Shown one piece after another: positions 8,405-16,681 of a stretch of 64,000 bases of DNA (within the stretch, counting starts at the first letter, position 1; each line of letters begins with the position of its first letter). The position numbers and the translations under genes were made by a program. Source of the DNA: DATKNA01 sp963755755 (GTDB lineage Bacteria > Actinomycetota > Actinomycetes > Actinomycetales > Kineosporiaceae); assembly GCA_963755755.1 (NCBI GenBank), contig CAVWLJ010000017.1, forward strand, positions 62,001-126,000, given 5' to 3'. The notes under the pieces were generated by a model. The model ran no database searches. It was not told the origin of the DNA and saw only the letters and a program-made list of their open reading frames with translations.

Positions 8405-9395
8405 CGTCGCCGACCGAGCCGACCGAGCCGACCGAGCCGACCGAGCCGACCACCGCTGCGATCGCCTCCGGGGTCACTCGGCAGCAACCGCCGATGAGAC
8501 GCGCTCCGGCTGTGATCCAGTCCGTCACGTCCCCCGGGCGGAAATGCGACGGTCCGCTCCAGCGGCGCCCGACGGCGTCCCAGCTCTCGCCGCTGTTCGG
8601 GTACACGACGACCGGCTTGCCCGCGACCTCCGCGGCGAGCTGGACGGCGGGGAGGACACCGTCCGGGTCCGTGCAGTTGACCCCGACGGTGATGACCGCG
8701 TCCGTGTCGCGGGCCATCGCGAACGCCTCCTCGGCCGGCTCGCCGCGTCGGGTGAGGACCCGGCCGTCGGCGTCCGTCACGGTCGTCAGCGACAGCCAGG
8801 CCGGCACGCCCAGACCGTCGAGTTCGGCCAGCAGGGCCTCGACCTCGGCGAGTGCGGGCAGCGTCTCCAGCGCGAGGACGTCCGGTCCGGCGTCGACGAG
8901 TACGGCGAGGCGGTGGTGGTGGAAACGCCGCAGCGCCGGGACGGCCAGCATGTCGCCGTACGCCCCGGTGTACTCGGACCCGTCCGCCCGGGCCGCACCG
9001 TACGGACCCACGGAGGCAGCCACCCACGCGTCGTCAGCGCGGTCGGCGCGGTCGGCGCGGTCGGCGCGGTCGGCGCGGTCGGCGCGGTCGGCATCGACGG
9101 CGCCGCGAGCGAGGTCCACCGATCGGCGCAGGAGCTCGCGGGTGCCGGCCGCGTCGACGCCGGCCGCACCGAAGCCGTCGAACGAGGCCTGGTAGCTGGC
9201 CGTGGTCACCACCCGGGCGCCCGCCGACAGGAACGACCGGTGCGCCTCCGTCACGGCGGCCGGGTCGTCGGCCAGCAGCCGTGCGGACCACAGCGAACTG
9301 CTCAGGTCGTGCCCGCGGCGTTCGAGCTCCGTCGCCAGCCCCCCGTCCAGCACGACCGGACCGTCGGCGAGAGCCTTCGCGAGATCGAGGGGCAC
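8394..9395 (-). CDS. mmuM: Homocysteine S-methyltransferase
   Basis: Zinc-dependent enzyme that transfers a methyl group from S-methylmethionine (or SAM) to homocysteine, giving methionine. It has the N-terminal VLDGGLATELERRGHDL, zinc ligand Cys in GVNCTDP and the C-terminal zinc pair GGCCRVTPE. GTG 9395 is chosen by alignment with family N-termini and a CACACT box 6 nt upstream; an ATG at 9428 is possible. Two low-complexity runs are unusual: an (ADR)n stretch mid-protein, coded by a 9-bp repeat, and a C-terminal (GSV)n tail, coded by another. Neither belongs to the family core. Confidence 0.9.
   Translation of the reverse strand: MPLDLAKALADGPVVLDGGLATELERRGHDLSSSLWSARLLADDPAAVTEAHRSFLSAGARVVTTASYQASFDGFGAAGVDAAGTRELLRRSVDLARGAVDADRADRADRADRADRADRADDAWVAASVGPYGAARADGSEYTGAYGDMLAVPALRRFHHHRLAVLVDAGPDVLALETLPALAEVEALLAELDGLGVPAWLSLTTVTDADGRVLTRRGEPAEEAFAMARDTDAVITVGVNCTDPDGVLPAVQLAAEVAGKPVVVYPNSGESWDAVGRRWSGPSHFRPGDVTDWITAGARLIGGCCRVTPEAIAAVVGSVGSVGSVGSVGDVTR
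8409..8451. repeat. 9-bp tandem repeat at mmuM 3' end
   Basis: Unit GCCGACCGA, four full copies and a partial fifth. On the minus strand it encodes the (GSV)n tail of the homocysteine methyltransferase. The unit length is a multiple of three, so copy-number change keeps the frame. Confidence 0.9.
9037..9090. repeat. 9-bp tandem repeat inside mmuM
   Basis: Unit GCGCGGTCG, six perfect copies. On the minus strand it encodes an Ala-Asp-Arg repeat inserted between ARGAVD and DAWVAASVGPYG, probably a surface loop of the barrel. Slipped-strand mispairing would change loop length in steps of three residues. Confidence 0.92.
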
Positions 9396-9449
9396 CCCAC
9401 GAGTGTGCGTGGCGGGGTTTGCCGACATGCGCGCGGGCAGGGCGCCCAC

Positions 9450-9674
9450 ATGACGATTCCCGGCGGAGCTCACAGCGAATCAGCTGGCTCCCAGCAGCAG
9501 ACGCACGTTCCCGACGACGCCGACGAGGGCCTGCCCGCGGCCACCGGCAACGCGGCCGCCGGTGGCACCCCCAGGGGCGACCCGGGCGGCGGCGGTCCGA
9601 TCAGCGACGCAGTGAAGGACCAGCAGCCGCACGGTCTCGGGGCCGCCCGGGGAGTCGACTCGCCCGACGACTGA
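9450..9674 (+). CDS. Small disordered acidic protein
   Basis: A possible 74-residue cytosolic protein starting at ATG 9450, rich in Gly, Asp, Ala and Pro, with no membrane segment, signal peptide or cysteine. It starts MTIPGGAHSESAGSQQQTH and ends GLGAARGVDSPDD. Its start is 54 nt from the preferred mmuM start on the other strand, so the two genes are divergent. The codon third positions are G/C-rich like neighbours. No function can be assigned, and no strong ribosome-binding site is visible, so it may not be real. Confidence 0.45.
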   Translation: MTIPGGAHSESAGSQQQTHVPDDADEGLPAATGNAAAGGTPRGDPGGGGPISDAVKDQQPHGLGAARGVDSPDD

Positions 9675-9733
9675 TCCGCTGATCCGCCCGCTCGCCCCGG
9701 CGCCGCCCTCACGTGATGTGCCACCGTTGCCCG

Positions 9734-10951
9734 GTGTCCGCGTCGCTCCTCGTCACCGGTATCGGTGAGCTCGTCACCAATGACCCGTCTCTGGGCGACG
9801 GGCTGCTGGGGGTCCTGCGCCATGCCGCCGTCGTCGCCGACGGCGACCGGATCGCCTGGATCGGGCCGGCCGCGTCCGCACCCGCCGCCGACGAGCGACT
9901 GGACGCCGAGGAGTGTGCCGTACTGCCCGGGTTCGTCGACGCCCATAGCCACCTGGTCTTCGCCGGCGACCGCGCGGCCGAGTTCGCCGCACGCATGGAG
10001 GGCCGGCCGTACGGGGCGGGCGGCATCCGCACCACCGTCGCCGCCACGCGTGCTGCCTCGGACGACGAGCTCGCCGCCGGGGCAGCGCGCCTGGCCCGGG
10101 AGATGCTCCGCCAGGGCACCACGACGACGGAGATCAAATCCGGCTACGGGCTCACCGTCGAGGACGAGCTGCGCTCCCTCCGGGTCGCCGCCGCCCTCAC
10201 CGACGAGACCACGTTCCTCGGCGCCCATGTCGTGCCCGCCGAGTTCGCCGACGACCCCGGCGGCTACGTCGACCTCGTCACCGGTCCGATGCTCGCGGCC
10301 TGCGCACCGCACGCGCGCTGGATCGACGTCTTCGTCGAGCCCTCCTCGGCCGTGACCTTCGGCGAGAGCGCCGCACGTGCCGTCCTCGCCGCCGGCAGCG
10401 CCGCCGGCCTCGGCGTCCGGGTACACGCGTCCCAGCTCGAGCCCGGCCCCGGCCCGCAGCTCGCCGCCGAGTTCAGCGCCGCCTCCGCCGACCACTGCAC
10501 GCACCTGACCGAAGCCGACGTCGCCGCCCTCCGGGACGCGGAAGTCGTCGCCACCCTGCTGCCGGCCGCCGAGTTCTCGACCCGCTCGCCGTACCCGGAC
10601 GCCCGTCGCCTCCTGGACGCCGGCGTCACCGTCGCGCTCGCGACCGACTGCAACCCGGGCACCGCCTACACCACGTCGATGCCGTTCGTCGTCGCGCTGG
10701 CCGTACGCGAGATGGGGATGACACCGGCAGAAGCCGTCCACGCCGCCACAGCCGGCGGGGCGGCGGCGCTGCGCCGCAGCGACGTCGGCGTCCTGTGCCC
10801 GGGCGCGCGAGCCGATCTCACCCTGCTCGACGCACCCTCACACGTACACCTGGCCTACCGACCGGGCGTGCCGCTCGTGCGCACTGTCGTGCGCGCAGGT
10901 CAGGTCGTCCGCTGGAGCGCCTTCGGCAGCTCGCCCGTCGACTTCATGTAG
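9734..10951 (+). CDS. hutI: Imidazolonepropionase
   Basis: Amidohydrolase of histidine degradation, hydrolysing imidazolone-5-propionate to N-formimino-L-glutamate. Metal site His pair in PGFVDAHSHLVFAGDR, substrate-site TEIKSGYGLT, further metal ligands in FLGAHVVP and VHASQLE, and the catalytic/metal Asp in LATDCNPGT. The length of 405 residues is normal. GTG 9734 aligns with family starts (SASLLVTGIGELVTND); ATG codons at 9713 and 9716 would add 6-7 residues. No other hut genes lie in this window. The last 52 bp overlap the convergent DUF4235 gene. Confidence 0.95.
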   Translation: MSASLLVTGIGELVTNDPSLGDGLLGVLRHAAVVADGDRIAWIGPAASAPAADERLDAEECAVLPGFVDAHSHLVFAGDRAAEFAARMEGRPYGAGGIRTTVAATRAASDDELAAGAARLAREMLRQGTTTTEIKSGYGLTVEDELRSLRVAAALTDETTFLGAHVVPAEFADDPGGYVDLVTGPMLAACAPHARWIDVFVEPSSAVTFGESAARAVLAAGSAAGLGVRVHASQLEPGPGPQLAAEFSAASADHCTHLTEADVAALRDAEVVATLLPAAEFSTRSPYPDARRLLDAGVTVALATDCNPGTAYTTSMPFVVALAVREMGMTPAEAVHAATAGGAAALRRSDVGVLCPGARADLTLLDAPSHVHLAYRPGVPLVRTVVRAGQVVRWSAFGSSPVDFM

Positions 10952-11178
10952 TAGTGCGCGGCGCGCCGCGTCGCGACGAGCCGGGCCACCCCGAGCACCG
11001 CCCCCGAGAGCATGGCCCAGGCGATCGCCTCGGTCCAGGTCGTCTCCGGGTCCTCCGGGATCGTCGGCGGGTCGTCGCCCGTCGCGAGCTTCCAGGCCGC
11101 CGACAACCCCTTCTGGGCCGCGGCCGCGGCGAGCACCGCCGAACCGGTGCCGATGACTCTCCACGCCAGCGATCCCAC
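10900..11178 (-). CDS. DUF4235 small membrane protein
   Basis: A 92-residue protein with two hydrophobic stretches (VIGTGSAVLAAAAAQKGLSAAWKLA and AIAWAMLSGAVLGVARLVATRRAA), matching the actinobacterial DUF4235 family of unknown function. GTG 11178 is chosen because AGGAGG at 11183-11188 is correctly spaced; longer upstream frames lack family similarity. Its 3' end runs 52 bp into hutI on the opposite strand. Probably membrane-located; no role is established. Confidence 0.8.
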   Translation of the reverse strand: MGSLAWRVIGTGSAVLAAAAAQKGLSAAWKLATGDDPPTIPEDPETTWTEAIAWAMLSGAVLGVARLVATRRAAHYYMKSTGELPKALQRTT

Positions 11179-11234
11179 CGTGCCTCCTGATCGTTCGTCG
11201 GGCCATCCTGACGCATCGGCCGGTGTCCGCACTC

Positions 11235-11360
11235 TCACAGCAGCGTGAACACCCAGCGCACCAGCGGCAGGAGGAACGGCGCGCTCAGCGCGACCATCGC
11301 CACCAGCAGCGCCACGGTGAGGACGCCGGTGACGGCAGGTTCGCGGAGCAGTCGCAGCAT
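11235..11360 (-). CDS. 41-residue single-span membrane peptide
   Basis: A short frame with ATG 11360 preceded by GGGAGG at 8 nt spacing. The product MLRLLREPAVTGVLTVALLV... is almost entirely one or two hydrophobic helices with a basic N-terminus. It lies 56 nt upstream of the DUF4235 gene in the same direction and may be co-transcribed. The ribosome-binding site and membrane character support a real gene, but there is no recognised family. Confidence 0.5.
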   Translation of the reverse strand: MLRLLREPAVTGVLTVALLVAMVALSAPFLLPLVRWVFTLL

Positions 11361-11423
11361 CGCCCAAGCCTCCCACGCAGGGGGCGGATGCAGGGACGGC
11401 CGCCCGGGTGTAGCTTCGCAGCC

Positions 11424-11507
11424 ACGACAGGGGAGCGCGAGAGCGCTGAGAGTGCGGGCGACCGCAGACCCTCGAACCTGATCCGGGTCATGCCGGCGAA
11501 GGGAGTC
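11424..11507 (+). promoter_or_regulatory. TPP riboswitch (THI element)
   Basis: Contains the conserved thi-box core: ACAGGGGAGC, then GCTGAGAGTG, then ACCCTCGAACCTGATCCGGG and TCATGCCGGCGAAGGGAGTC, in the canonical order and spacing. It lies about 75 nt before the first transporter gene (ykoE). Binding of thiamine pyrophosphate should switch off the ykoEDC operon. The region between aptamer and start, including a GC-rich stretch around 11515-11565, is the likely expression platform. Confidence 0.96.
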
Positions 11508-11584
11508 GAGCTTCTCGGCCGAAGGTGGCGCGGGGTGTGCCGCCGACACCGGCCCCCCTCCTGAGCACGATTCGGGAGGACACC

Positions 11585-12376
11585 GTGAGCACCGCACTTC
11601 CCGAGCCGCGGCCGCACACGCCCCGGCTCTCCACCGCCCACCTCGTGGCGCTCGCCGCGGGCGTCGTCGCCGGCCTCGTCGTCTGGCGGATCGGGCTCCC
11701 GGACGTCCACGTCTGGGACACCACCCTGGACGCCCTCACGGTGCCGACCGCGCTGACCGTCGGAGCGGGTGTCGGCGTCGTCGTCATCGCCGTCACCTCG
11801 CACCGGGCCTGGCGCGTCGTCGACATGACAGTCGCGGCCGTCATCGCCGTCGCGGGCGGGCTGTTCCTGCTCGGCATGAACACCGCCTGGACGCCGCTGA
11901 CGACGCCGGTGGGCCGCGTCTACCCGCCGCTGCCGGCGCTGCTCAACGGCGTCTGGATCCTGCCCGGCGTGCTCGCCGGGCTGGTCGTCCGCAAGCCCGG
12001 CGCCGCGCTGTTCGGCGAGACCGTGGCCGCCGCCATCGAGGCGCTGACGGGCGGCCTCTGGGGATTCACCTCCCTCTATTACGGGGTGGTCGAGGGCCTC
12101 GGTGTCGAAATCGTGTTCGCGCTGATGCTGTACCGGCGGTTCGGACCGGTCGCCGCCGCGCTCGCCGGCGTCGGCGGCGGGCTGGCGCTCTCCGCCCTCG
12201 ATCTGACCTTCTACGTCACGGACTACCCGGCGGGCCAGAAGCTCGCGTACGTCGTGCTGTCCGTGATCTCCTGCGCCGTGATCGCGGGCCTCGGCGGCTG
12301 GGCGCTCGCCCGAGGGCTCGCGGCCAGCGGCGCGCTCGCACCGCTGGCGTCGGGCCGGACGGCCGAGCGGGTGTGA
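11585..12376 (+). CDS. ykoE: ECF transporter S component YkoE
   Basis: Substrate-binding membrane subunit of an energy-coupling-factor importer for thiamine precursor (hydroxymethylpyrimidine) or thiamine. 263 residues with about six membrane spans and the family stretch LTGGLWGFTSLYYGVVEGLGVE. GTG 11585 follows GGGAGG. It is the first gene of ykoEDC, controlled by the TPP riboswitch, and its stop overlaps ykoD by 4 nt (GTGA), indicating translational coupling. Confidence 0.93.
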   Translation: MSTALPEPRPHTPRLSTAHLVALAAGVVAGLVVWRIGLPDVHVWDTTLDALTVPTALTVGAGVGVVVIAVTSHRAWRVVDMTVAAVIAVAGGLFLLGMNTAWTPLTTPVGRVYPPLPALLNGVWILPGVLAGLVVRKPGAALFGETVAAAIEALTGGLWGFTSLYYGVVEGLGVEIVFALMLYRRFGPVAAALAGVGGGLALSALDLTFYVTDYPAGQKLAYVVLSVISCAVIAGLGGWALARGLAASGALAPLASGRTAERV

Positions 12377-13908
12377 CCGCCGCCGGACCGGTCGCCGTCA
12401 GCGCGCGCGGCTGGGGGTGGCGGTACGCCACCCGGCGCGCGTGGGCGGTGCGCGGCCTGGACCTCGCCGTCGCGCCCGGTGAGCGTGTGCTGCTCCTGGG
12501 CCCCAGCGGGAGCGGCAAGTCGACGCTGCTCGCCGGGCTCGCCGGTCTGCTCGAGCCGGGCGACGACGGCACCGGGGACGCCGAGGGCGACCTGCTCCTC
12601 GACGGCGTGCCCGCCCGCACGGCGCGACGGGACGCCGTCGTCGCCGGCCGTGCCCGCACCGGACTGCTGCTGCAGGACCCCGTCGCCCAGACCGTCCTCG
12701 CCCGCTGTGGCGACGACGTCGCCTTCGGGCTGGAGAACCACGCCGTGCCACGGGAGGAGATCTGGCCGCGGGTCGAGGCGGCGCTGCGCGGCGTCCGGTT
12801 CCCGTACGACCTCGGCCACAGCACGGCACGCCTGTCCGGGGGGGAGCGGCAGCGGCTCGCACTCGCCGGCGTCCTCGCGCTACGCCCGGGCCTGCTGCTC
12901 CTGGACGAACCCAGCGCCATGCTCGACGCCCCCGGCACGGCGATGCTGCGCGCGCAGGTGGGCGCGGTCCTCGCCGCCACCGGCGCCACCTGCGTGTTGG
13001 TCGAGCACCGGATCGAGGGCTGGCTCGACCTCGTCGACCGGGTCGTCGTCCTCGAGCCCGGCGGGGGCGTCGCGGCGGACGGCTCGCCCGCCGCCGTCTT
13101 CGCCGCTCACGGCGCCGCGCTCGCCGCCCGCGGGGTGTGGGTGCCCGGGCACCGTCCGCGGGTGCCGCGCTCCGCCCGCACCGCGGGCTCCTCCCGCACC
13201 GGCGGCTCCGTCCTGCTCCAGGCGCGGGGCCTGTCGGCCACCCGGCGGTCGCGGTCGCGCGCCGGGCTGCCGCCGGTCGTGACGGACGTCGACCTCGACG
13301 TCCGCGCCGGGAGCGCGCTCGGCGTGCTCGGCGACAACGGCACCGGGAAGTCCACGGTGGCGCTCACGGTGGCGGGGCTGGAACGGCCCGCGGCGGGGAA
13401 GGTCGTCGCCACCCCCCGCCTGGCGCGCGGTCTGCGCCCCCACCCGCAGGAGTGGCGACCGCGGGAGCTCGTCACCCGGATCGGGACCGTGTTCCAGGAG
13501 CCGGAGCACCAGTTCGTCGCCGCGACGGTGGCCGACGAGCTCGCTGTGGGCCCGCGCCGGGCCGGGGTCGGCGCGGGCGAGACGGCGCAGCGCGTGGAGG
13601 AGCTGCTCGGCCGGCTCCGCCTCGACACCCTCGCCCGGGCCAACCCGTTCACCCTCTCCGGAGGCGAGCAGCGCCGGCTCTCCGTCGCGGCGGTGCTCGC
13701 GACCCGTCCCGACCTCCTCGTGCTCGACGAGCCCACGTTCGGCCAGGACCCGCGGACCTGGGCCGAGCTCGTGACGCTGCTCGACGAACTCGTCGCGCGC
13801 GGTACCGCCGTCGTCGCCGTCACCCACGACGACCGGCTCGTCGACGCGCTCGCCGACGGCGTGCTGCGGCTCGGGCGCCCGCACCCGGCCGAGGTCGGCG
13901 CGGCATGA
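12373..13908 (+). CDS. ykoD: ECF transporter double ATPase YkoD
   Basis: Fused EcfA-type ATPase of 511 residues carrying two ABC domains, which powers the YkoE/YkoC importer. Domain 1: Walker A GPSGSGKST (residues 43-51), signature LSGGERQRLALAG, Walker B LLLLDEPSAMLD. Domain 2: Walker A GDNGTGKST (about 318-326), signature LSGGEQRRLSVAA, Walker B LLVLDEPTFGQD. A linker of about 40 residues rich in Arg and Ser joins the halves. It overlaps ykoE and ykoC by 4 nt each. Confidence 0.94.
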   Translation: MTAAGPVAVSARGWGWRYATRRAWAVRGLDLAVAPGERVLLLGPSGSGKSTLLAGLAGLLEPGDDGTGDAEGDLLLDGVPARTARRDAVVAGRARTGLLLQDPVAQTVLARCGDDVAFGLENHAVPREEIWPRVEAALRGVRFPYDLGHSTARLSGGERQRLALAGVLALRPGLLLLDEPSAMLDAPGTAMLRAQVGAVLAATGATCVLVEHRIEGWLDLVDRVVVLEPGGGVAADGSPAAVFAAHGAALAARGVWVPGHRPRVPRSARTAGSSRTGGSVLLQARGLSATRRSRSRAGLPPVVTDVDLDVRAGSALGVLGDNGTGKSTVALTVAGLERPAAGKVVATPRLARGLRPHPQEWRPRELVTRIGTVFQEPEHQFVAATVADELAVGPRRAGVGAGETAQRVEELLGRLRLDTLARANPFTLSGGEQRRLSVAAVLATRPDLLVLDEPTFGQDPRTWAELVTLLDELVARGTAVVAVTHDDRLVDALADGVLRLGRPHPAEVGAA

Positions 13909-14663
13909 CCGCCGACCTGGCCGCGTCGCCGACGGACGTCGACGTCCGCGCCCTCGCCGCCCGGGCCAACCCCGTCGCCAAGCTCGTCGTCGGCCTCGTC
14001 GTCGCGGTCGCGATGATCCTCAGCCTCGACGTCGTCACCGCGGGCACGGCACTCGCGCTGGAGGTCCTCGCCCTGCCGTGGGCCGGCGTCGGGCCGCGGG
14101 CGCTGTGGCGGCGCGGCAGGCTTCTCGCGCTCACCGCCGCCGCGGCCGGGCTCGGCACCGCGCTCTTCGGCATCAGCGGCGCGGTCGCCGGCGTGGCGGT
14201 CGCGCTGCGGATCCTCGCCGTGGCGCTGCCCGGCGTCGTCCTGGCGGCCACCACCGACCCGACCGACCTCGCCGACGCGCTCGCACAGGTCGCGCGCCTG
14301 CCGCACCGCTTCGTGCTCGCCGCGCTCGCGGCGACCCGCCTGCTCGGCGTCCTGGCCGACGAGTGGGCCGTGCTCGGTCTCGCCCGGCGCGCGCGGGGTC
14401 TGGGGGACGCCGGGCCACTGGGACGGGTGCGCGACCACCTCGGCCGGGTGCTCGCCCTGCTCGTGCTCGCGGTGCGCCGCGCGACGACGCTGGCGACGGC
14501 GATGGAGGCACGTGGCTTCGGCGTCACGACGCGGCGCACCTGGGCACGGCCGAGCCGGCTGCACGCCCGGGACGCCGTCGTCGTCGGCTACGGGCTGGTC
14601 GTCGCGGTCGGAGCGACGGCGGCCGGCCTGGCCGCCGGCACCTGGCACCTCGTGCTCACCTGA
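13905..14663 (+). CDS. ykoC: ECF transporter T component YkoC
   Basis: Transmembrane coupling subunit of 252 residues with about five membrane helices. Two ARG-type coupling motifs, LARRARGLGD and AMEARGFG, are the EcfT signatures that dock into the ATPase grooves. ATG 13905 overlaps the ykoD stop as ATGA. No ykoF homologue follows; the next gene is convergent. Confidence 0.93.
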   Translation: MTADLAASPTDVDVRALAARANPVAKLVVGLVVAVAMILSLDVVTAGTALALEVLALPWAGVGPRALWRRGRLLALTAAAAGLGTALFGISGAVAGVAVALRILAVALPGVVLAATTDPTDLADALAQVARLPHRFVLAALAATRLLGVLADEWAVLGLARRARGLGDAGPLGRVRDHLGRVLALLVLAVRRATTLATAMEARGFGVTTRRTWARPSRLHARDAVVVGYGLVVAVGATAAGLAAGTWHLVLT

Positions 14664-14708
14664 GCGTCGAGCCGGGCCGCAGGGGTGCCGGGCCCGGGGG
14701 TGCCGACG

Positions 14709-15941
14709 TCAGCGGAACGCGCAGCCGCCGAGCTCGTGCCGGCGCACCTCGTCAGGGAACGCCCGGAACATCGACGCGACGAGCCGAGCGGTCCCGTCCG
14801 GGTGCGCGCAGGCGCCGCGACCCGGGACGAGTGCGGTCAGGTCCTGGGCCCGCCGCGTGGCCGTCGGCCCGGCCCCGTCCGCGAGCGCGCCGACGGCGTC
14901 CGCGAGTGCGGGCAGGCCGTTGACGCAGGGCCCGCACCGGCCGGCGGCCATGCTCGCCAGGTAGCCGGTGACGCCGGCGGTGACGACGACCGGGCAGGTG
15001 CGGGCGTCGAGCGGCAGCACCACACCCGCACCCAGCGAGAGGCCGTGCGCGCGGAGCCGCTGCAGGCTGACGGGGAGCTGCGCCGCCGCGCCCGCCGGCA
15101 GCCAGGTGCCGTGGTAGCCGCCGAGCAGCATCGCGGACGAGGGGTCGTACCCGCAGAACTCGAGCACCTGGCCGAGCCCCACGCCGTGCGGCACCTCGAG
15201 CACCACGCCGTGCGGACCGTCGCCCGCCACGGTGAGCAGCGTCGTCCCCGGCTCCGGCGCTCCCAGCTCGGCGTAGGCCGCGGGCCCGAGCGTGAGCAGC
15301 GCCGCGACCTGCGCGAACGTCTCCGCGTTGGAGACCAGGGTGGGTCGCCCGCGCAGGCCCGACACCGACGCCGGCTGCCAGGCCGTGACCGGGAGGTTCT
15401 CGCGGCCGTCCAGGAGCTCCAGGACGGCGGTCTCCTGCCCCCCGACGAAGCCCGAACGTGTCGTGTGCACCTCGACCGGGATCCCGGTCGGATCGCGTTC
15501 GGCGAGCGCGTCCTCGAGGGCGAGGAGCGCCGCGGGCCGGTCCTGCCCGACGACGACGTGCAGCGCGGGGGCGCCGAGTGCCAGCGCCACGGCCTCGGCG
15601 CCGTCGAGCACGAGGTGCGGCGCGGCGACGAGGAGCACGGAGTCCTTGGAGCTGGCCGGCTCGCCCTCGCCGGCGTTGACCACGACCGCCCGGCGCCGGC
15701 CGGTGGCGATCGCGGTCCGCACCTTGCGCGCGAACGGGAAGCCCGCGCCACCGCGCCCGTGCACGGGCACGGCCTCGAGCAGCGCCAGCAGCTGCGCCTC
15801 GTCGAGCGCCCGCGGGGCGGGCCAGGTCGCGCGGTGCTCGTACAGGCCGGGGCCACTCCCGATGCCCGCGAGCAGCCGTGGTCCGACGACCGCCGCGACC
15901 TCGCCCTGCGCGGAGGCCCGCAGCTGGAGGAACCCGCTCAT
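14709..15941 (-). CDS. NuoF-like flavin/iron-sulfur oxidoreductase
   Basis: Soluble 410-residue protein related to the 51-kDa (NuoF/RnfC-like) NADH-dehydrogenase subunit. Flavin/NAD-site motifs HGRGGAGFPFARKVRTA and VVNAGEGEPASSKD are recognisable, followed by an SLBB-like region and a C-terminal iron-sulfur part. The cysteine motif is RCGPC, rather than the usual SCGxCxPC, with later single Cys in GACAHPDG and GGCAFR, so cluster ligation is altered. It overlaps the ferric-reductase-like gene by 4 nt (ATGA). A role in feeding electrons from NAD(P)H to the membrane partner is inferred from the operon. Confidence 0.85.
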   Translation of the reverse strand: MSGFLQLRASAQGEVAAVVGPRLLAGIGSGPGLYEHRATWPAPRALDEAQLLALLEAVPVHGRGGAGFPFARKVRTAIATGRRRAVVVNAGEGEPASSKDSVLLVAAPHLVLDGAEAVALALGAPALHVVVGQDRPAALLALEDALAERDPTGIPVEVHTTRSGFVGGQETAVLELLDGRENLPVTAWQPASVSGLRGRPTLVSNAETFAQVAALLTLGPAAYAELGAPEPGTTLLTVAGDGPHGVVLEVPHGVGLGQVLEFCGYDPSSAMLLGGYHGTWLPAGAAAQLPVSLQRLRAHGLSLGAGVVLPLDARTCPVVVTAGVTGYLASMAAGRCGPCVNGLPALADAVGALADGAGPTATRRAQDLTALVPGRGACAHPDGTARLVASMFRAFPDEVRRHELGGCAFR

Positions 15942-16681
15942 GCCGACGCTCGCCGGCGGCCTCGGGCCGGCACGGGCTGCGGATCCTCGTCACCGGGGGG
16001 CACCGCGTACCCGGCTTCCTCCGCGAGGCGCCTGCCTCGCCGCGTCTGGGGCTGTTCGGCCGGCTGCGCGAGGGGCTGTTGGGCCGGAGCCGCCGGTCGG
16101 ACGAGAACCGGTTCCGGGCTGCGCACGTCCGGCAGCGCGCGCGGGGAGAGCAGCCGGACGACGACCGCGGCCAGGACCAGCGCGACGCTCGCTCCGGTCA
16201 CGGCGATGCTCCACGTCGTCCGGGCGTCGGTGCCGATGAGCAGCCCGTGGACGACGCCGAGCCCCCAGCTCGCGTAGGCGAGGAGGTGCACCCGGAACCA
16301 GGTGCGGTGACCCAGCCGACGCCGGACGACGCTGGTGAGGACGACGGCCGCGACGAGATCCAGCGCGAGGGTGCCGAGCCCGAGGGCGAACGGCCGGTAC
16401 GCGGCCACGAACGGCACCAGGGCGTCCACCGGGCCGATCGACGCGTAGTGGTTGACGTAGGTGTCGAGCACGGGCGTCGCGGCGTGCGCCACGAGCAGCG
16501 CGCAGGCGAGCAGCGACACGTTGCGGTGCAGGGTCTGGAGCGCGAACCGCGGCCAGCGCGGTGAGCCGCCGCGCGTGGCCAGCACGCCGAGGACCGTCGA
16601 CAGCGTGAGGACGGCGACGAGCACGACCCCGGTGCCCCGGTTGAGGTACCAGATGAGGTGGGAGTGCAGGAGGTCCGTCAT
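15938..16681 (-). CDS. Ferric-reductase-like heme membrane protein
   Basis: 247-residue membrane protein with about six helices; family resemblance to ferric reductase-like transmembrane domains that carry two hemes across the membrane. Candidate heme histidines: LHRNVSLLACALLVAH, TWFRVHLLAYASW and VVHGLLIG. The C-terminal 60 residues are Pro/Arg-rich and disordered. ATG 16681 overlaps the apbE stop by 4 nt. It should pass electrons between the NuoF-like protein and an extracytoplasmic flavin acceptor; the direction is unknown. Confidence 0.84.
   Translation of the reverse strand: MTDLLHSHLIWYLNRGTGVVLVAVLTLSTVLGVLATRGGSPRWPRFALQTLHRNVSLLACALLVAHAATPVLDTYVNHYASIGPVDALVPFVAAYRPFALGLGTLALDLVAAVVLTSVVRRRLGHRTWFRVHLLAYASWGLGVVHGLLIGTDARTTWSIAVTGASVALVLAAVVVRLLSPRALPDVRSPEPVLVRPAAPAQQPLAQPAEQPQTRRGRRLAEEAGYAVPPGDEDPQPVPARGRRRASA

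Noticed and set aside
9037..9090. Short regular repeats resembling a CRISPR array
   Set aside because: The units are 9 bp, contiguous without spacers, and translate within mmuM.
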